A stretch of 38,617 bases of DNA, from the IMG/VR virus record IMGVR_UViG_3300028840_007531, positions 1 through 38,617 of that record; one strand, 5' to 3'. This DNA is from a virus. Shown here in pieces: positions 30,525 to 37,417 of the stretch. A model generated the notes under the pieces. It saw only the letters and a list, made by a program, of their open reading frames with translations, searched no databases and was not told the DNA's origin. Position 1 is the first letter of the stretch. The number at the start of each line of letters is the position of its first letter. The translations under genes were made by a program, and so were the position numbers.

Positions 30525-31006
30525 TGCTCGTATTCCTCCCAAGGGATGAACTCGTAGAAGCGTTGATTCACCCAACGAGCAAAATCGTGAAGTTGTTTGC
30601 CAGGTTTGTTGTTGTAGATCATGATGAAGGGCATACAACCCAGCTTGGCGATGACGTTGTGGTGGCTGATCCAGTCGAATGGGGTTTCCCTGATGAGTCC
30701 CTCTTTTTCGCGGATGATGCAGAACCCGCAGTCACGGATGCAGCCCCGCGACGTGAAGCCGATGCTGTAATCCGCCTTGAATCCCTCATAATCAGGGACG
30801 ACGGCTTCGATTTCAGGTGGTAACTCACTCTTCAAGTCGTAGCCAGATCCCCCGACAAAGACCTTACTCGCGTAGACACGATCAAATTTATGATTACTCA
30901 TATCAAGAACGGTGACCTCGTCCCCTCGCTTCTTATGCCACGCCGACAACTTCATCAAGGCAAGATTATGCATTTTGCCGTCGAGTTGAATTAATCCAAC
31001 CCGCAT
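30521..31006 (-). CDS. B12-binding-type radical-SAM protein, apparently shortened
   Basis: This 161-residue protein begins with a B12-binding-like Rossmann fold (MRVGLIQLDGKMHNLALMKLSAWHKKRGDEVTVLD). A radical-SAM cluster motif CIRDCGFC follows (Cys89, Cys93, Cys96). Complete relatives seen in phages and clostridia continue for about 150 more residues with the SAM-binding barrel. Here only a short tail remains (EYEQ at the end), so the protein is probably inactive or needs a partner. Its stop overlaps the next ATG, so the shortening looks stable. Confidence 0.76.
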   Translation of the reverse strand: MRVGLIQLDGKMHNLALMKLSAWHKKRGDEVTVLDMSNHKFDRVYASKVFVGGSGYDLKSELPPEIEAVVPDYEGFKADYSIGFTSRGCIRDCGFCIIREKEGLIRETPFDWISHHNVIAKLGCMPFIMIYNNKPGKQLHDFARWVNQRFYEFIPWEEYEQ

Positions 31007-31852
31007 CTAGGTGGGCACCTCCTTCACTTCCACGCGGAGTTTGTCGTGACCTGCCAGCCCTGCGTTGCGGAACGGTTGAATCTGGATGAGGGGAGACCCG
31101 AGGCTGAGGGGTGGGTACGCGCGGCGTGCCACGTAGCCGCTGAAGGGCTTCGTGGGGTGGTCCACGTAGCCTCGGAGGTAGGAGCCGGTGAAGACGAAGC
31201 GCTGCGTGGACTCCACGATGTGATCCGCCTTGTTCGCGGTGAGCATGACGCGGGGCGGCGACTCGCCGAGGAGGTGGACGTGCCCCATCGCGTAGAGGTG
31301 CATGGTGGGGAAGATCAGGGCAAGGTCCTCAATCTTGTTGACTTTGCCCCCTGTCCGCCGGCTACCCGTCCAGCCGTGGTGGGCGTAGATGTCGATTAGA
31401 CGTTTACCCGCGCCTTTCTGGCGGCTGACTTCGAGGCGGATCACCGCGTCGAAGGTGCCGTACTCGGTCCCCAAGTCGTAGGCGAGGGCGTCCACGTAGT
31501 TGTGGTGATGCGCCTGGTAAAAGCCGTAGTCGTGGTTGCCGTCGAGGAGGCAGATGATCTTGTCCTTGAAGGGCTCAAACTCCTCCCGCAAACACTTGAA
31601 CTGGGCGTCGGGTGTAATCAAGTCAGGGATGTAGCTGTTGACGTCGTAGCGGCGATCTTGGGGCGCGATAAATTCGGAATAGTCACCCATCCCCACGATG
31701 AGGCAGTCGTGGCGGGTGATCCAGCGGTACACCCGCTTCAGCAGGGCGACGTCGCAGTTCCTTGAGGCGCGGTGGATGTCCCCGAGGAACACGAGGCTGA
31801 TTTTTCCGCGGTGAGTTTTTACAGAAGTTTTATATCGGATGACATGGGTCAT
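31007..31852 (-). CDS. calcineurin-like metallophosphoesterase
   Basis: This is a 281-residue protein with the full metallophosphoesterase motif set: GDIH (24-27), GMGDYSEF (55-62), GNHD (105-108), HHGW (158-161) and GHVH (190-193). These ligands hold two metal ions and cleave phosphoesters of nucleotides or DNA. Phage members often act on DNA ends or nucleotides. The TGA-ATG overlap with the upstream gene shows operon membership. Confidence 0.86.
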   Translation of the reverse strand: MTHVIRYKTSVKTHRGKISLVFLGDIHRASRNCDVALLKRVYRWITRHDCLIVGMGDYSEFIAPQDRRYDVNSYIPDLITPDAQFKCLREEFEPFKDKIICLLDGNHDYGFYQAHHHNYVDALAYDLGTEYGTFDAVIRLEVSRQKGAGKRLIDIYAHHGWTGSRRTGGKVNKIEDLALIFPTMHLYAMGHVHLLGESPPRVMLTANKADHIVESTQRFVFTGSYLRGYVDHPTKPFSGYVARRAYPPLSLGSPLIQIQPFRNAGLAGHDKLRVEVKEVPT

Positions 31853-32184
31853 TTAGTCGCTGGATCCTCCTGTTCGTTGTCTCTGCCAGGGGCCTGGGGG
31901 CGGGCGGAGCCAGCCTTCATACGCTTTAACAAACTAAACTTCCTCGTTTTCATATCATCTATCATTTGACGCCAAGCATTGGGTTCAACCCAATAATCCG
32001 GAATCTCAATATGGGATGTCTGAAAATATTTTTCTTCGAGAAAAAAGATGAGATCATCATCTTCAAGGAGAAAGATGTCTTTATGACCTAACACCAGAAA
32101 TTGTCCAAGCCGTAAATCAGGATATTGCTCCCAAATTTCCTTGATTCGATTTAAAACGACTGGTATACGTTTTGGGTTTCTCAT
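31849..32184 (-). CDS. DUF1040-like small protein
   Basis: This 111-residue protein starts MRNPKRIPVVLNRIKEIWEQYPDLRLGQFLVLG. That matches the DUF1040-type pattern of a short protein with RIP, a W-xx-xPDLRLGQ core and a following acidic stretch (LLEDDDLIFFLEEKYF). The ATG at 32184 is preferred to an earlier in-frame start because GGAGG lies seven bases upstream. Its function is unknown. Confidence 0.72.
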   Translation of the reverse strand: MRNPKRIPVVLNRIKEIWEQYPDLRLGQFLVLGHKDIFLLEDDDLIFFLEEKYFQTSHIEIPDYWVEPNAWRQMIDDMKTRKFSLLKRMKAGSARPQAPGRDNEQEDPATK

Positions 32185-32236
32185 CTCATATCCTCCAAGA
32201 GCCAGAACTTCAATGTGCGAAACCACGTGTACTCAC

Positions 32237-33997
32237 TCATTCCTCGGATTCCTCCTTGGGTTGAAACCGGATGTTTGGAAACGTCGTCCGCAACCCCTGA
32301 AAACACTCGCCGCACCGCAACAGAACACTGCCGTCGATGTCAACGCGAAACGCGGCGACGCGCCCGCGCCCACACACCTCACACTCCACGTCGCCGGGGA
32401 TGCGGGTGTAGTAGGCGACGTGTTGTGACTCTATATTTTGGACAATTCTGCCCGATTCCTGAATGTCCACAGTTTTAGGCTTCTTTTCGGGTTCGGTTGA
32501 CGCTATACTCGAACTTTCAGATAATTCGGGTTGAGACGCCTCAATTTCGTCTAAGAGGCGCTGTTTCTCCCCCGATATATAGCTCGTAATCTCCTGTAAA
32601 AGAGGTATATACTCTTCAATATTTTGGAGGGATACCCCACTTACGGCGTTCGTTTCGAGTAGTGTCGTTAAGTGGTTTTCAGCCCCCTCCGCGAATTTCA
32701 AGGCCAACTGACCCGAATTTTCCAAGATTTCGAGTACACTATTCCTCTTTTGGATAATCGACGCCAAATTATCAGGCAACATGTAGTCGAGGCTTCGACC
32801 CTTCTCCGCCGGCCGCGTCACGAAGTACCCTTGCTTCGCCAGCTCCCGCAGATACATGGTGATCGTGGATTCCGATAGCCCCGCGTTCCGCGCCAAGCGC
32901 CCACGGGTTTCCAGCGTGATCACGCTATCCATCAACGTTATCCCCAAGTCCTTCATCGCGTCAAACAGTTTGAGGAAGCGGGGCTGCAGGCCCGTCGTCA
33001 TGATGACGAGGGGTGACTGCGCCAACGTGAAGAGCTCGGCGATGGCCGCTGGCGACGCGACGATGATGCCGTTGACTTTCGGCAGGACCTTCTGCATGAG
33101 GAACGTGTGGAACCACGCCAGCGCCCAAAACTTGTCGTAGTCCCCGCGGACGCGGATTTTCTCTTTTTTTAAGATGGAGAAGATTTCGCCGGGAAACGGG
33201 ATGAAGACGTTCACGTCCTCCAGCTGCTCCACGATGGCCTTCAACACGCGGAGCGCCCGACTTTTCTTGGGCTCCCGCATGATGCCGAGGGCGAGAAAGT
33301 TGTCCTCCCACTTCTCCTGTATCTTGAACGCTTCGATGCGGCCCGTCTGTTCGATGGATTCATCGATGTTGAGGGGCCACGCTCGACGCGTGAATTGGGG
33401 GTCAAACTCGACGCGGGTGCTGCAGGAGATGACGGTGACGGGCGGGATCTTCTTCTCGAAGGTGGTCCATGACTTGGTTTCGTTGTCGTAGGTGGTGATT
33501 TCGATGGTGTAGCCCTTGTCGTCGGCGCTCAAGAACTTGAGGGTGGAGATGCCGTATTCCTCGTCATCCATTTTACCCATTTCTTGGAGGTAGAGGACTT
33601 CGTATCCGGTGAGTTCGGTGTAGTCGAGGGCTCGTTTTGAGAATCGCCCGATTTTTTTGGTCTTAAATAGCCGTGAGAGGTTGTTGGCGATGGTTGTTTT
33701 GCCGCCGCCCGCGTCGCCTAACAGTAGTATGATTTGTTTCTTTTTTGGGTCTCTGCATTTTCCGCTTAATAATAGTTGAAACACCAGTTGTTTGTTGGCG
33801 TCTTCGCCGGCCACCAACATGTCGAGGTAGGGCTTGGCTTCGGTGAGGGGGTGATCGCTTTCGAGGATTCGTATGGCTTCGGCAACGTCGTCGGGGGTGG
33901 GGGTGATGTCGCCTTGGTCTTCGCGTTCCTCTTGGATGAGCACGTTGTCCTTTCGCCGCGCGCCTTGAAACTGGGCTTTCTTGGCGTTGTCACTCAT
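32237..33997 (-). CDS. AAA+ ATPase with winged helix and zinc ribbon, probable replication factor
   Basis: This is a 586-residue protein. Walker A is GDAGGGKTT (94-102), Walker B is VLYLQE (134-139), sensor 1 is SCST (191-194) and the Arg finger is probably Arg204/205. A winged helix at about 365-395 (RGRLARNAGLSESTITMYLRELAKQGYF) could bind DNA. A zinc ribbon at the end uses Cys539, Cys542, Cys562 and Cys565. The arrangement suggests a helicase loader, an origin-binding ATPase or a transcription-linked AAA+ protein. It overlaps the radical-SAM gene upstream by eight bases. No replicative polymerase lies in the window. Confidence 0.82.
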   Translation of the reverse strand: MSDNAKKAQFQGARRKDNVLIQEEREDQGDITPTPDDVAEAIRILESDHPLTEAKPYLDMLVAGEDANKQLVFQLLLSGKCRDPKKKQIILLLGDAGGGKTTIANNLSRLFKTKKIGRFSKRALDYTELTGYEVLYLQEMGKMDDEEYGISTLKFLSADDKGYTIEITTYDNETKSWTTFEKKIPPVTVISCSTRVEFDPQFTRRAWPLNIDESIEQTGRIEAFKIQEKWEDNFLALGIMREPKKSRALRVLKAIVEQLEDVNVFIPFPGEIFSILKKEKIRVRGDYDKFWALAWFHTFLMQKVLPKVNGIIVASPAAIAELFTLAQSPLVIMTTGLQPRFLKLFDAMKDLGITLMDSVITLETRGRLARNAGLSESTITMYLRELAKQGYFVTRPAEKGRSLDYMLPDNLASIIQKRNSVLEILENSGQLALKFAEGAENHLTTLLETNAVSGVSLQNIEEYIPLLQEITSYISGEKQRLLDEIEASQPELSESSSIASTEPEKKPKTVDIQESGRIVQNIESQHVAYYTRIPGDVECEVCGRGRVAAFRVDIDGSVLLRCGECFQGLRTTFPNIRFQPKEESEE

Positions 33998-34682
33998 CGG
34001 GTTCCCACCACGCCTTTCGGATGGTTTTGCGGTAAACCGTTGTAAAGGATTCTAATTCGTCAATCAACGCCTGTGCGTTACTTAGGGCGGGCTCGTCGAG
34101 GCCATTTTTATAATTATCGTAGCCTATAGCCACGCCCCACGGACGAATTCCTTTAATGATAAAACTGAAGCGGTGTGTGAACTCTAAAATAGGTTCGATG
34201 GAGATGAATAATGGGAGCGAAGTCATTCTTGAGATATGCGTCATAGTTACAAGTCTTTTATGTAATGTGGGGGCTCCAGATATCTGAAGATAAAAAGGTA
34301 TGTGGTCGGATTCGATGGTGCAACCTAATGTGATGTTGTTGGAGAACTCGCTGTCGGTGATTAATTGTATATATCGTGTAGGATTCTTCGTCAGTAATAG
34401 AAATTTGGCAGGTGACTCTTTTATCCAATCTAGGACGCGAAGGATTAGTCTTGTGGGAACGTTATAAGCGAATAAGTCTGACATATCTTGTACAAATACG
34501 AAGTCATCTTCAGTGAACTTCTTCTTCAATTCTCTTTCGATGATGCGTGGTTCACCCCGATATTTCTGGTATTTGCGGTGGTCGATGAGGGTTTTCGCCC
34601 AGCAATACACGCAGTTATAGGGGCAAACGCCGCCGATGGGGTTCCACGTCTTGGTGATGAAGGGGAACATTCGAGAGGTCAT
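33990..34682 (-). CDS. DUF5131-type radical-SAM protein (phage Gp37/Gp68 family)
   Basis: This 230-residue protein opens with TKTWNPIGGVCPYNCVYCWAK. Cys20, Cys24 and Cys27 hold the Fe-S cluster. FVFVQDMSDLF and FLLLTKNPTRY match the phage Gp37/Gp68 (DUF5131) pattern, a family of radical-SAM proteins common in phages and mobile elements with unknown substrate. The gene is AT-rich, suggesting a separate origin. The ATG overlaps the upstream stop (ATGA). Confidence 0.84.
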   Translation of the reverse strand: MTSRMFPFITKTWNPIGGVCPYNCVYCWAKTLIDHRKYQKYRGEPRIIERELKKKFTEDDFVFVQDMSDLFAYNVPTRLILRVLDWIKESPAKFLLLTKNPTRYIQLITDSEFSNNITLGCTIESDHIPFYLQISGAPTLHKRLVTMTHISRMTSLPLFISIEPILEFTHRFSFIIKGIRPWGVAIGYDNYKNGLDEPALSNAQALIDELESFTTVYRKTIRKAWWEPDE

Positions 34683-34819
34683 ATGAGGCCCTTCTTGTAT
34701 TCGTCTTTGAGCTGGCTGATCATGCGGGCGTAGTATTTTCGGCTAGGTGTTTCGGCTTCGGTTTCCTTCAGTTTACTCTGGAGCCCTGTGAGGTGCTGGT
34801 TGAAGCGCGCGTCATCCAT
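34679..34819 (-). CDS. small helical protein
   Basis: This 46-residue protein starts MDDARFNQHLTGLQSKLKETEAE and ends QLKDEYKKGLI, whose stop overlaps the start of the radical-SAM gene. It is helical and charged. It has the same close packing as neighbouring genes, supporting it as real. The role is unknown. Confidence 0.6.
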   Translation of the reverse strand: MDDARFNQHLTGLQSKLKETEAETPSRKYYARMISQLKDEYKKGLI

Positions 34820-34824
34820 TATTT

Positions 34825-35157
34825 TCAAATCCAATGTATAATTGTGACAACGTCATTAGGTTCAAGTAGTACTTTGTTAATGTGAAACATCGTACACCAT
34901 AATCCGTCAACTGTCCTACAATCAGGTGATTCTTCCTTCAAGTCTTCGTCAAGGATATTACAGAATGGGAGAGCTTCCACATGAGAAATATGGGTTGTAA
35001 AAAGAATCCTAGGTTTGTATCGTGAGCCTACAGTTAAGTCAACCATTTGGCCCCTGTGAAACCTCTTTGTTTTGTCGCCGACTCTCACCGTTGTTCTCTT
35101 TTCACCATTGTTGATGAATTTTTCATAACATTTCTTGAAGTTCAGTCTAACCATCAT
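34825..35157 (-). CDS. ASCH/PUA-like domain protein
   Basis: This is a 110-residue protein starting MMVRLNFKKCYEKFINNGEKRTTVRVGDKTKRFHRGQMVDL. The K-R-T-x-R and F-x-x-G-x-x-V pattern is that of ASCH domains, small PUA-like RNA- or nucleotide-binding folds. The remainder (HISHVEALPFCNILDEDLKEESPDC) fits the second half. Its function in phages is not known; some ASCH proteins are RNases or modify RNA. The gene is AT-rich like its downstream neighbour. Confidence 0.76.
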   Translation of the reverse strand: MMVRLNFKKCYEKFINNGEKRTTVRVGDKTKRFHRGQMVDLTVGSRYKPRILFTTHISHVEALPFCNILDEDLKEESPDCRTVDGLWCTMFHINKVLLEPNDVVTIIHWI

Positions 35158-35371
35158 GTTTCACCTTGAGGTCGCGGATTTCTCGTTTGAGCCGCTGGTT
35201 TTCGGCGTATAATGCCTCGTTTTCTTGGCGGGCGAGGAGATAATCGCGCTTCAGGCGGCAGTGGGTCACCGAAGCTTTCCGCGCGGACGCGGATTTGAGG
35301 TTGCGGGCGATCTCCAGGTTCCGCTCGACCACCTTTAACTCGGCTTCAATCATCTGAGATGCGACGCTCAT
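35147..35371 (-). CDS. small coiled-coil protein
   Basis: This is a 74-residue, highly helical protein starting MSVASQMIEAELKVVERNLEIARNLKSA, with a long coiled coil at the C-terminus (YLLARQENEALYAENQRL). The ATG at 35371 is chosen because it overlaps the upstream stop (ATGA). The role is unknown; it may oligomerise with another small protein. Confidence 0.62.
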   Translation of the reverse strand: MSVASQMIEAELKVVERNLEIARNLKSASARKASVTHCRLKRDYLLARQENEALYAENQRLKREIRDLKVKHDG

Positions 35372-35553
35372 GGTTTGTCGTTCCACTCCGTTTCGCCGAA
35401 GTCCCAGTTGAGTTCCTTGCCGAAGAGCTTGATTTGCCCGAAGAAACTGAATTTCGTTGATGTTGTATAGGAATTTAGCTCTAGTTTTTCACGGATTATC
35501 AGTGTCCAGCCGATGCCGTTGTTGGCGTGCCAGATGTCAAATGATAGCTGCAT
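35368..35553 (-). CDS. small hypothetical protein
   Basis: This is a 61-residue, beta-rich protein (MQLSFDIWHANNGIGWTLI, then FSFFGQIKLFGKELNWDFG). It begins one base after the stop of the preceding gene. No motif is recognised. Close spacing is the main support. Confidence 0.58.
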   Translation of the reverse strand: MQLSFDIWHANNGIGWTLIIREKLELNSYTTSTKFSFFGQIKLFGKELNWDFGETEWNDKP

Positions 35554-35667
35554 TTAGGGAATCACCGTTGTTTCTCCCGTCATGTTCAAGAGATAGGAGA
35601 ACCCACACAACTCAGTTGTAACGAGTTGTGGGAGCCGGTTCGTCTTGTCCATGATTTCGGGGAACAT
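35554..35667 (-). CDS. very small hypothetical protein
   Basis: This is a 37-residue protein starting MFPEIMDKTNRLPQLVTTEL. The ATG overlaps the stop of the membrane protein gene upstream (TAATG) and the frame closes one base before the next gene, which favours a real coding region. Nothing can be said of its role. Confidence 0.5.
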   Translation of the reverse strand: MFPEIMDKTNRLPQLVTTELCGFSYLLNMTGETTVIP

Positions 35668-35789
35668 TAGGGGGTCACCTGGGTGTGGCGGAGGGTTTCG
35701 ACGACGACGCGGACGAGGATGAAGAAGCCCGCTACCAGGGCGCAGAGCGAGGCGATGTAGAGGCCGAGGAGACACAGGCGACGGGTCAA
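35667..35789 (-). CDS. single-pass membrane miniprotein, TTG start
   Basis: This is a 40-residue protein with a basic start (TRRL), one long hydrophobic segment (CLLGLYIASLCALVAGFFILV) and a short polar end. GGAGG lies upstream of TTG at 35789. It is likely a small membrane peptide of the kind used in lysis control or superinfection exclusion, but nothing more specific can be said. Confidence 0.55.
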   Translation of the reverse strand: MTRRLCLLGLYIASLCALVAGFFILVRVVVETLRHTQVTP

Positions 35790-35793
35790 CGGG

Positions 35794-36177
35794 TTACTTC
35801 CTCCGCATGATGCTGCCGGTGTCGTAGGGTGGTCGGGGTGGGAGATACCACATGTCGCCGCGTTTGGCTTTGGCGTCGGCGACGTCGCGGGGATCCGCGT
35901 CTTGCTCGGGGCACCACTCGATGCCGGGGTTCCGGCTTTGCTGCCACGGCGTGTTTGGCGTCCGTGGCTGTGGGGGCGTGTATCCTGTCGCGGGTTGGGC
36001 GGGGGGTAGGGTCTGCTGCGCGGGGACGCGGTCATTGAGGGTTTTGAGCTGGGTCTGGATGTACTCGTATTGGCGGTCGGTGCGGTCCTGTCGCTCTGCG
36101 ATGTCTTCGATTTTGTTGATGAGGATGTGGACGGCTTCGGAGAGCTCCTTGATTGCGTCTATGTGGTCAGGGATCAT
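35794..36177 (-). CDS. coiled-coil, proline-rich protein
   Basis: This is a 127-residue protein. Residues 1-50 form a coiled coil (IDAIKELSEAVHILINKIEDIAERQDRTDRQYEYIQTQL). Residues 52-90 are Pro/Gln-rich and disordered (PPAQPATGYTPPQPRTPNTPW), and the last 35 are acidic then basic. It looks like a flexible adaptor. No family is recognised. Confidence 0.62.
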   Translation of the reverse strand: MIPDHIDAIKELSEAVHILINKIEDIAERQDRTDRQYEYIQTQLKTLNDRVPAQQTLPPAQPATGYTPPQPRTPNTPWQQSRNPGIEWCPEQDADPRDVADAKAKRGDMWYLPPRPPYDTGSIMRRK

Positions 36178-36452
36178 TCATTCACCTCCCGTTGCTTCTG
36201 TCGTCGGCGGAACCGACAGAGTTCCGCGTAGAGGTGGTTGAGGAAGCCTTCCTTTGCCGAGATGTAGCATCGGAGGTCGTCGCTTTTGAGGATGAGGCAC
36301 TCCCTTACGCCGGGTAAATACCCGATATATTCCACTTGGCGGAGTTTGAGGTCGAGGTGACTTGATTCGCCACTTTCAAAGGGATACTCGGTGACTTCCA
36401 ACGCGTCTTCCATGTACTGGAAGTGGTGGGTGACGGATTTTTCGCTGTTCAT
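36174..36452 (-). CDS. small hypothetical protein
   Basis: This is a 92-residue protein starting MNSEKSVTHHFQYMEDALEVTEYP. A beta-rich core (LRQVEYIGYLPGVRECLILKSDD) is followed by an amphipathic basic helix (HLYAELCRFRRRQKQREV). It overlaps the neighbours on both sides by four bases. It could be a small nucleic-acid-binding protein. Confidence 0.6.
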   Translation of the reverse strand: MNSEKSVTHHFQYMEDALEVTEYPFESGESSHLDLKLRQVEYIGYLPGVRECLILKSDDLRCYISAKEGFLNHLYAELCRFRRRQKQREVNE

Positions 36453-36661
36453 AGCGATTCCTCGTGGATGCCGATTTGGAAGCTCACGAGGTCGCCTCGG
36501 AGCAGCTTGTAGGTGACGTCACGTATCGCTTGGTTGATGTGGCTTCGCGGCACGTGGTCGTCCATACTGGAGTGGTTGTCGTGTTTATCCCATGTGACGA
36601 CGTAGAAGCGTTGCTCATCCTGGGCTTGCGTCTGGTGTGACCCGACTTCCATTGTGGCCAT
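36449..36661 (-). CDS. small hypothetical protein
   Basis: This is a 70-residue protein starting MATMEVGSHQTQ. The ATG at 36661 is chosen because AGGTGA lies six bases upstream; a GTG three codons earlier lies inside that site. The sequence YVVTWDKHDNHSSMDDHVPRSHINQAIRD has many His and Asp but no known motif. Confidence 0.58.
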   Translation of the reverse strand: MATMEVGSHQTQAQDEQRFYVVTWDKHDNHSSMDDHVPRSHINQAIRDVTYKLLRGDLVSFQIGIHEESL

Positions 36662-36670
36662 GGCGTTCAC

Positions 36671-36745
36671 CTAGATGACGATGATGCCGTTGAGCCAGCA
36701 CCAGAGTTCCCAGAGCCAGCGAGGCCAAAAGATGGTTGCACTCAT
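36671..36745 (-). CDS. Trp-rich hydrophobic micropeptide
   Basis: This is a 24-residue peptide, MSATIFWPRWLWELWCWLNG then IIVI, with five Trp residues, stopping two bases before the AGGTG ribosome site of the next gene. There is no clear Shine-Dalgarno sequence upstream. It could be a membrane peptide or a leader peptide controlling the next gene. Size alone keeps confidence low. Confidence 0.35.
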   Translation of the reverse strand: MSATIFWPRWLWELWCWLNGIIVI

Positions 36746-36788
36746 TTTCGTTCAAGTGCAACAAACGGTGAAAGTAATGATATACGCG

Positions 36789-36825
36789 CCGTGACACAGC
36801 GTCACGGTTTCGTGTCAAAAACACG
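36789..36825. promoter_or_regulatory. two adjacent inverted repeats, possible operator
   Basis: CCGTGAC acagc GTCACGG (36789-36807) is a perfect 7+7 dyad. It is followed by CGTGT caaaa ACACG (36811-36825), a 5+5 dyad with the same CGTG core. They lie in the gap between the winged-helix gene and the next gene. No U-run follows, so they look more like protein-binding sites, or a stable hairpin, than a terminator. Confidence 0.42.
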
Positions 36826-36833
36826 TTTAAAGT

Positions 36834-37127
36834 CTAGTCAATGATTTCCCACGTGTAGCGGGAGGGGTGGGATACCATGCCCCACTGCTCCAGTTTTTTG
36901 AGGGCGGTGTTGACGTGTTGACGCGGCCCCTCGATGGCGTCAGCGATTTGGTGGGTGGTGTACTGGACGCCGTGATGCTGGAAGAGGAACAGGTAGGTGC
37001 GGGTGATGATGTTGGCGAAGCCGTACACGAGGTTGAACAATGGCTTGATGTTGTCCACGTAGAACTCTGCGAGGGTCCACGCCGGGATTTTTTGTAGCGT
37101 GTCCTTGATCTGGTCCTCGCGGCTCAG
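36834..37127 (-). CDS. winged-helix DNA-binding regulator, probable CTG start
   Basis: This is a 97-residue protein. The C-terminal two thirds form a winged helix (TTHQIADAIEGPRQHVNTALKKLEQWGMV). The frame is coding-like well upstream of the GTG at 37058 (SREDQIKDTLQKIPAWTLAEFYV) and reaches a CTG at 37127 that has GAGGG seven bases upstream, so CTG is the likely start. A palindrome lies just before it, perhaps its own operator. It resembles MarR/TrmB-like small regulators. Confidence 0.74.
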   Translation of the reverse strand: MSREDQIKDTLQKIPAWTLAEFYVDNIKPLFNLVYGFANIITRTYLFLFQHHGVQYTTHQIADAIEGPRQHVNTALKKLEQWGMVSHPSRYTWEIID

Positions 37128-37146
37128 GTTTTTTCCCTCGCGTTAT

Positions 37147-37170
37147 CTAGCTATAGCGCGCGCTAGCTAG
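37147..37170. promoter_or_regulatory. imperfect palindrome upstream of the regulator gene
   Basis: CTAGC TA TAGCGCGCGCTA GCTAG is a palindrome with a TA bulge, 20 bases before the CTG start of the winged-helix gene. It contains the stop codon of the upstream miniprotein gene. Its symmetry fits the binding site of a dimeric regulator, perhaps self-regulation (inference). Confidence 0.4.
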
Positions 37171-37289
37171 CCATTACGCTTTCTGGAGGTATTCAGTGAA
37201 CGCTCCAATCTTTCTAGTTTTAAAAGTATTAACTCCAAAGTGTCAAAGATTTTCTGTACTTCGTCCGATGTAATATAATGCAAAGTCAT
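37167..37289 (-). CDS. small coiled-coil protein
   Basis: This is a 40-residue protein, MTLHYITSDEVQKIFDTLEL and so on, forming one amphipathic Leu-rich helix (LILLKLERLERSL). The ATG overlaps the upstream stop (ATGA) and GGAGGAG lies eleven bases before it. It may be a partner subunit for another small protein. Confidence 0.6.
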   Translation of the reverse strand: MTLHYITSDEVQKIFDTLELILLKLERLERSLNTSRKRNG

Positions 37290-37417
37290 GTCGGGGGCTC
37301 CTCCTTAATCATAGAATCTACTTCCACACGATAATACTTGACAAGCCACCTGACAACAGCGTCACGTAGACGCCAGTTATTGCTCAGCCAAGTCTTTATC
37401 AAATCGCTATCACTCAT
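37286..37417 (-). CDS. small helical protein
   Basis: This is a 43-residue protein, MSDSDLIKTWLSNNWRLRDA followed by a basic aromatic helix (VVRWLVKYYRVEV). Its ATG overlaps the stop of the Ala/Trp-repeat protein gene and its stop overlaps the next ATG, strong operon support. The role is unknown. Confidence 0.6.
   Translation of the reverse strand: MSDSDLIKTWLSNNWRLRDAVVRWLVKYYRVEVDSMIKEEPPT

Noticed and set aside
29256-30557. Long plus-strand open frame of 433 codons
   Set aside because: It is antisense to the Cas4-like nuclease and small zinc-protein genes, has no recognisable domain, and reflects GC-rich codon shadowing.
30684-30720. CTGATGAGTCC on the plus strand resembling a hammerhead core
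   Set aside because: No matching stem II partner or GAAA follows, and the sequence is antisense to a conserved radical-SAM coding region.
36615-36824. 69-codon frame upstream of 36661
   Set aside because: It crosses the dyad region, is His/Arg/Leu-rich without structure, and its end overlaps a better supported gene start.
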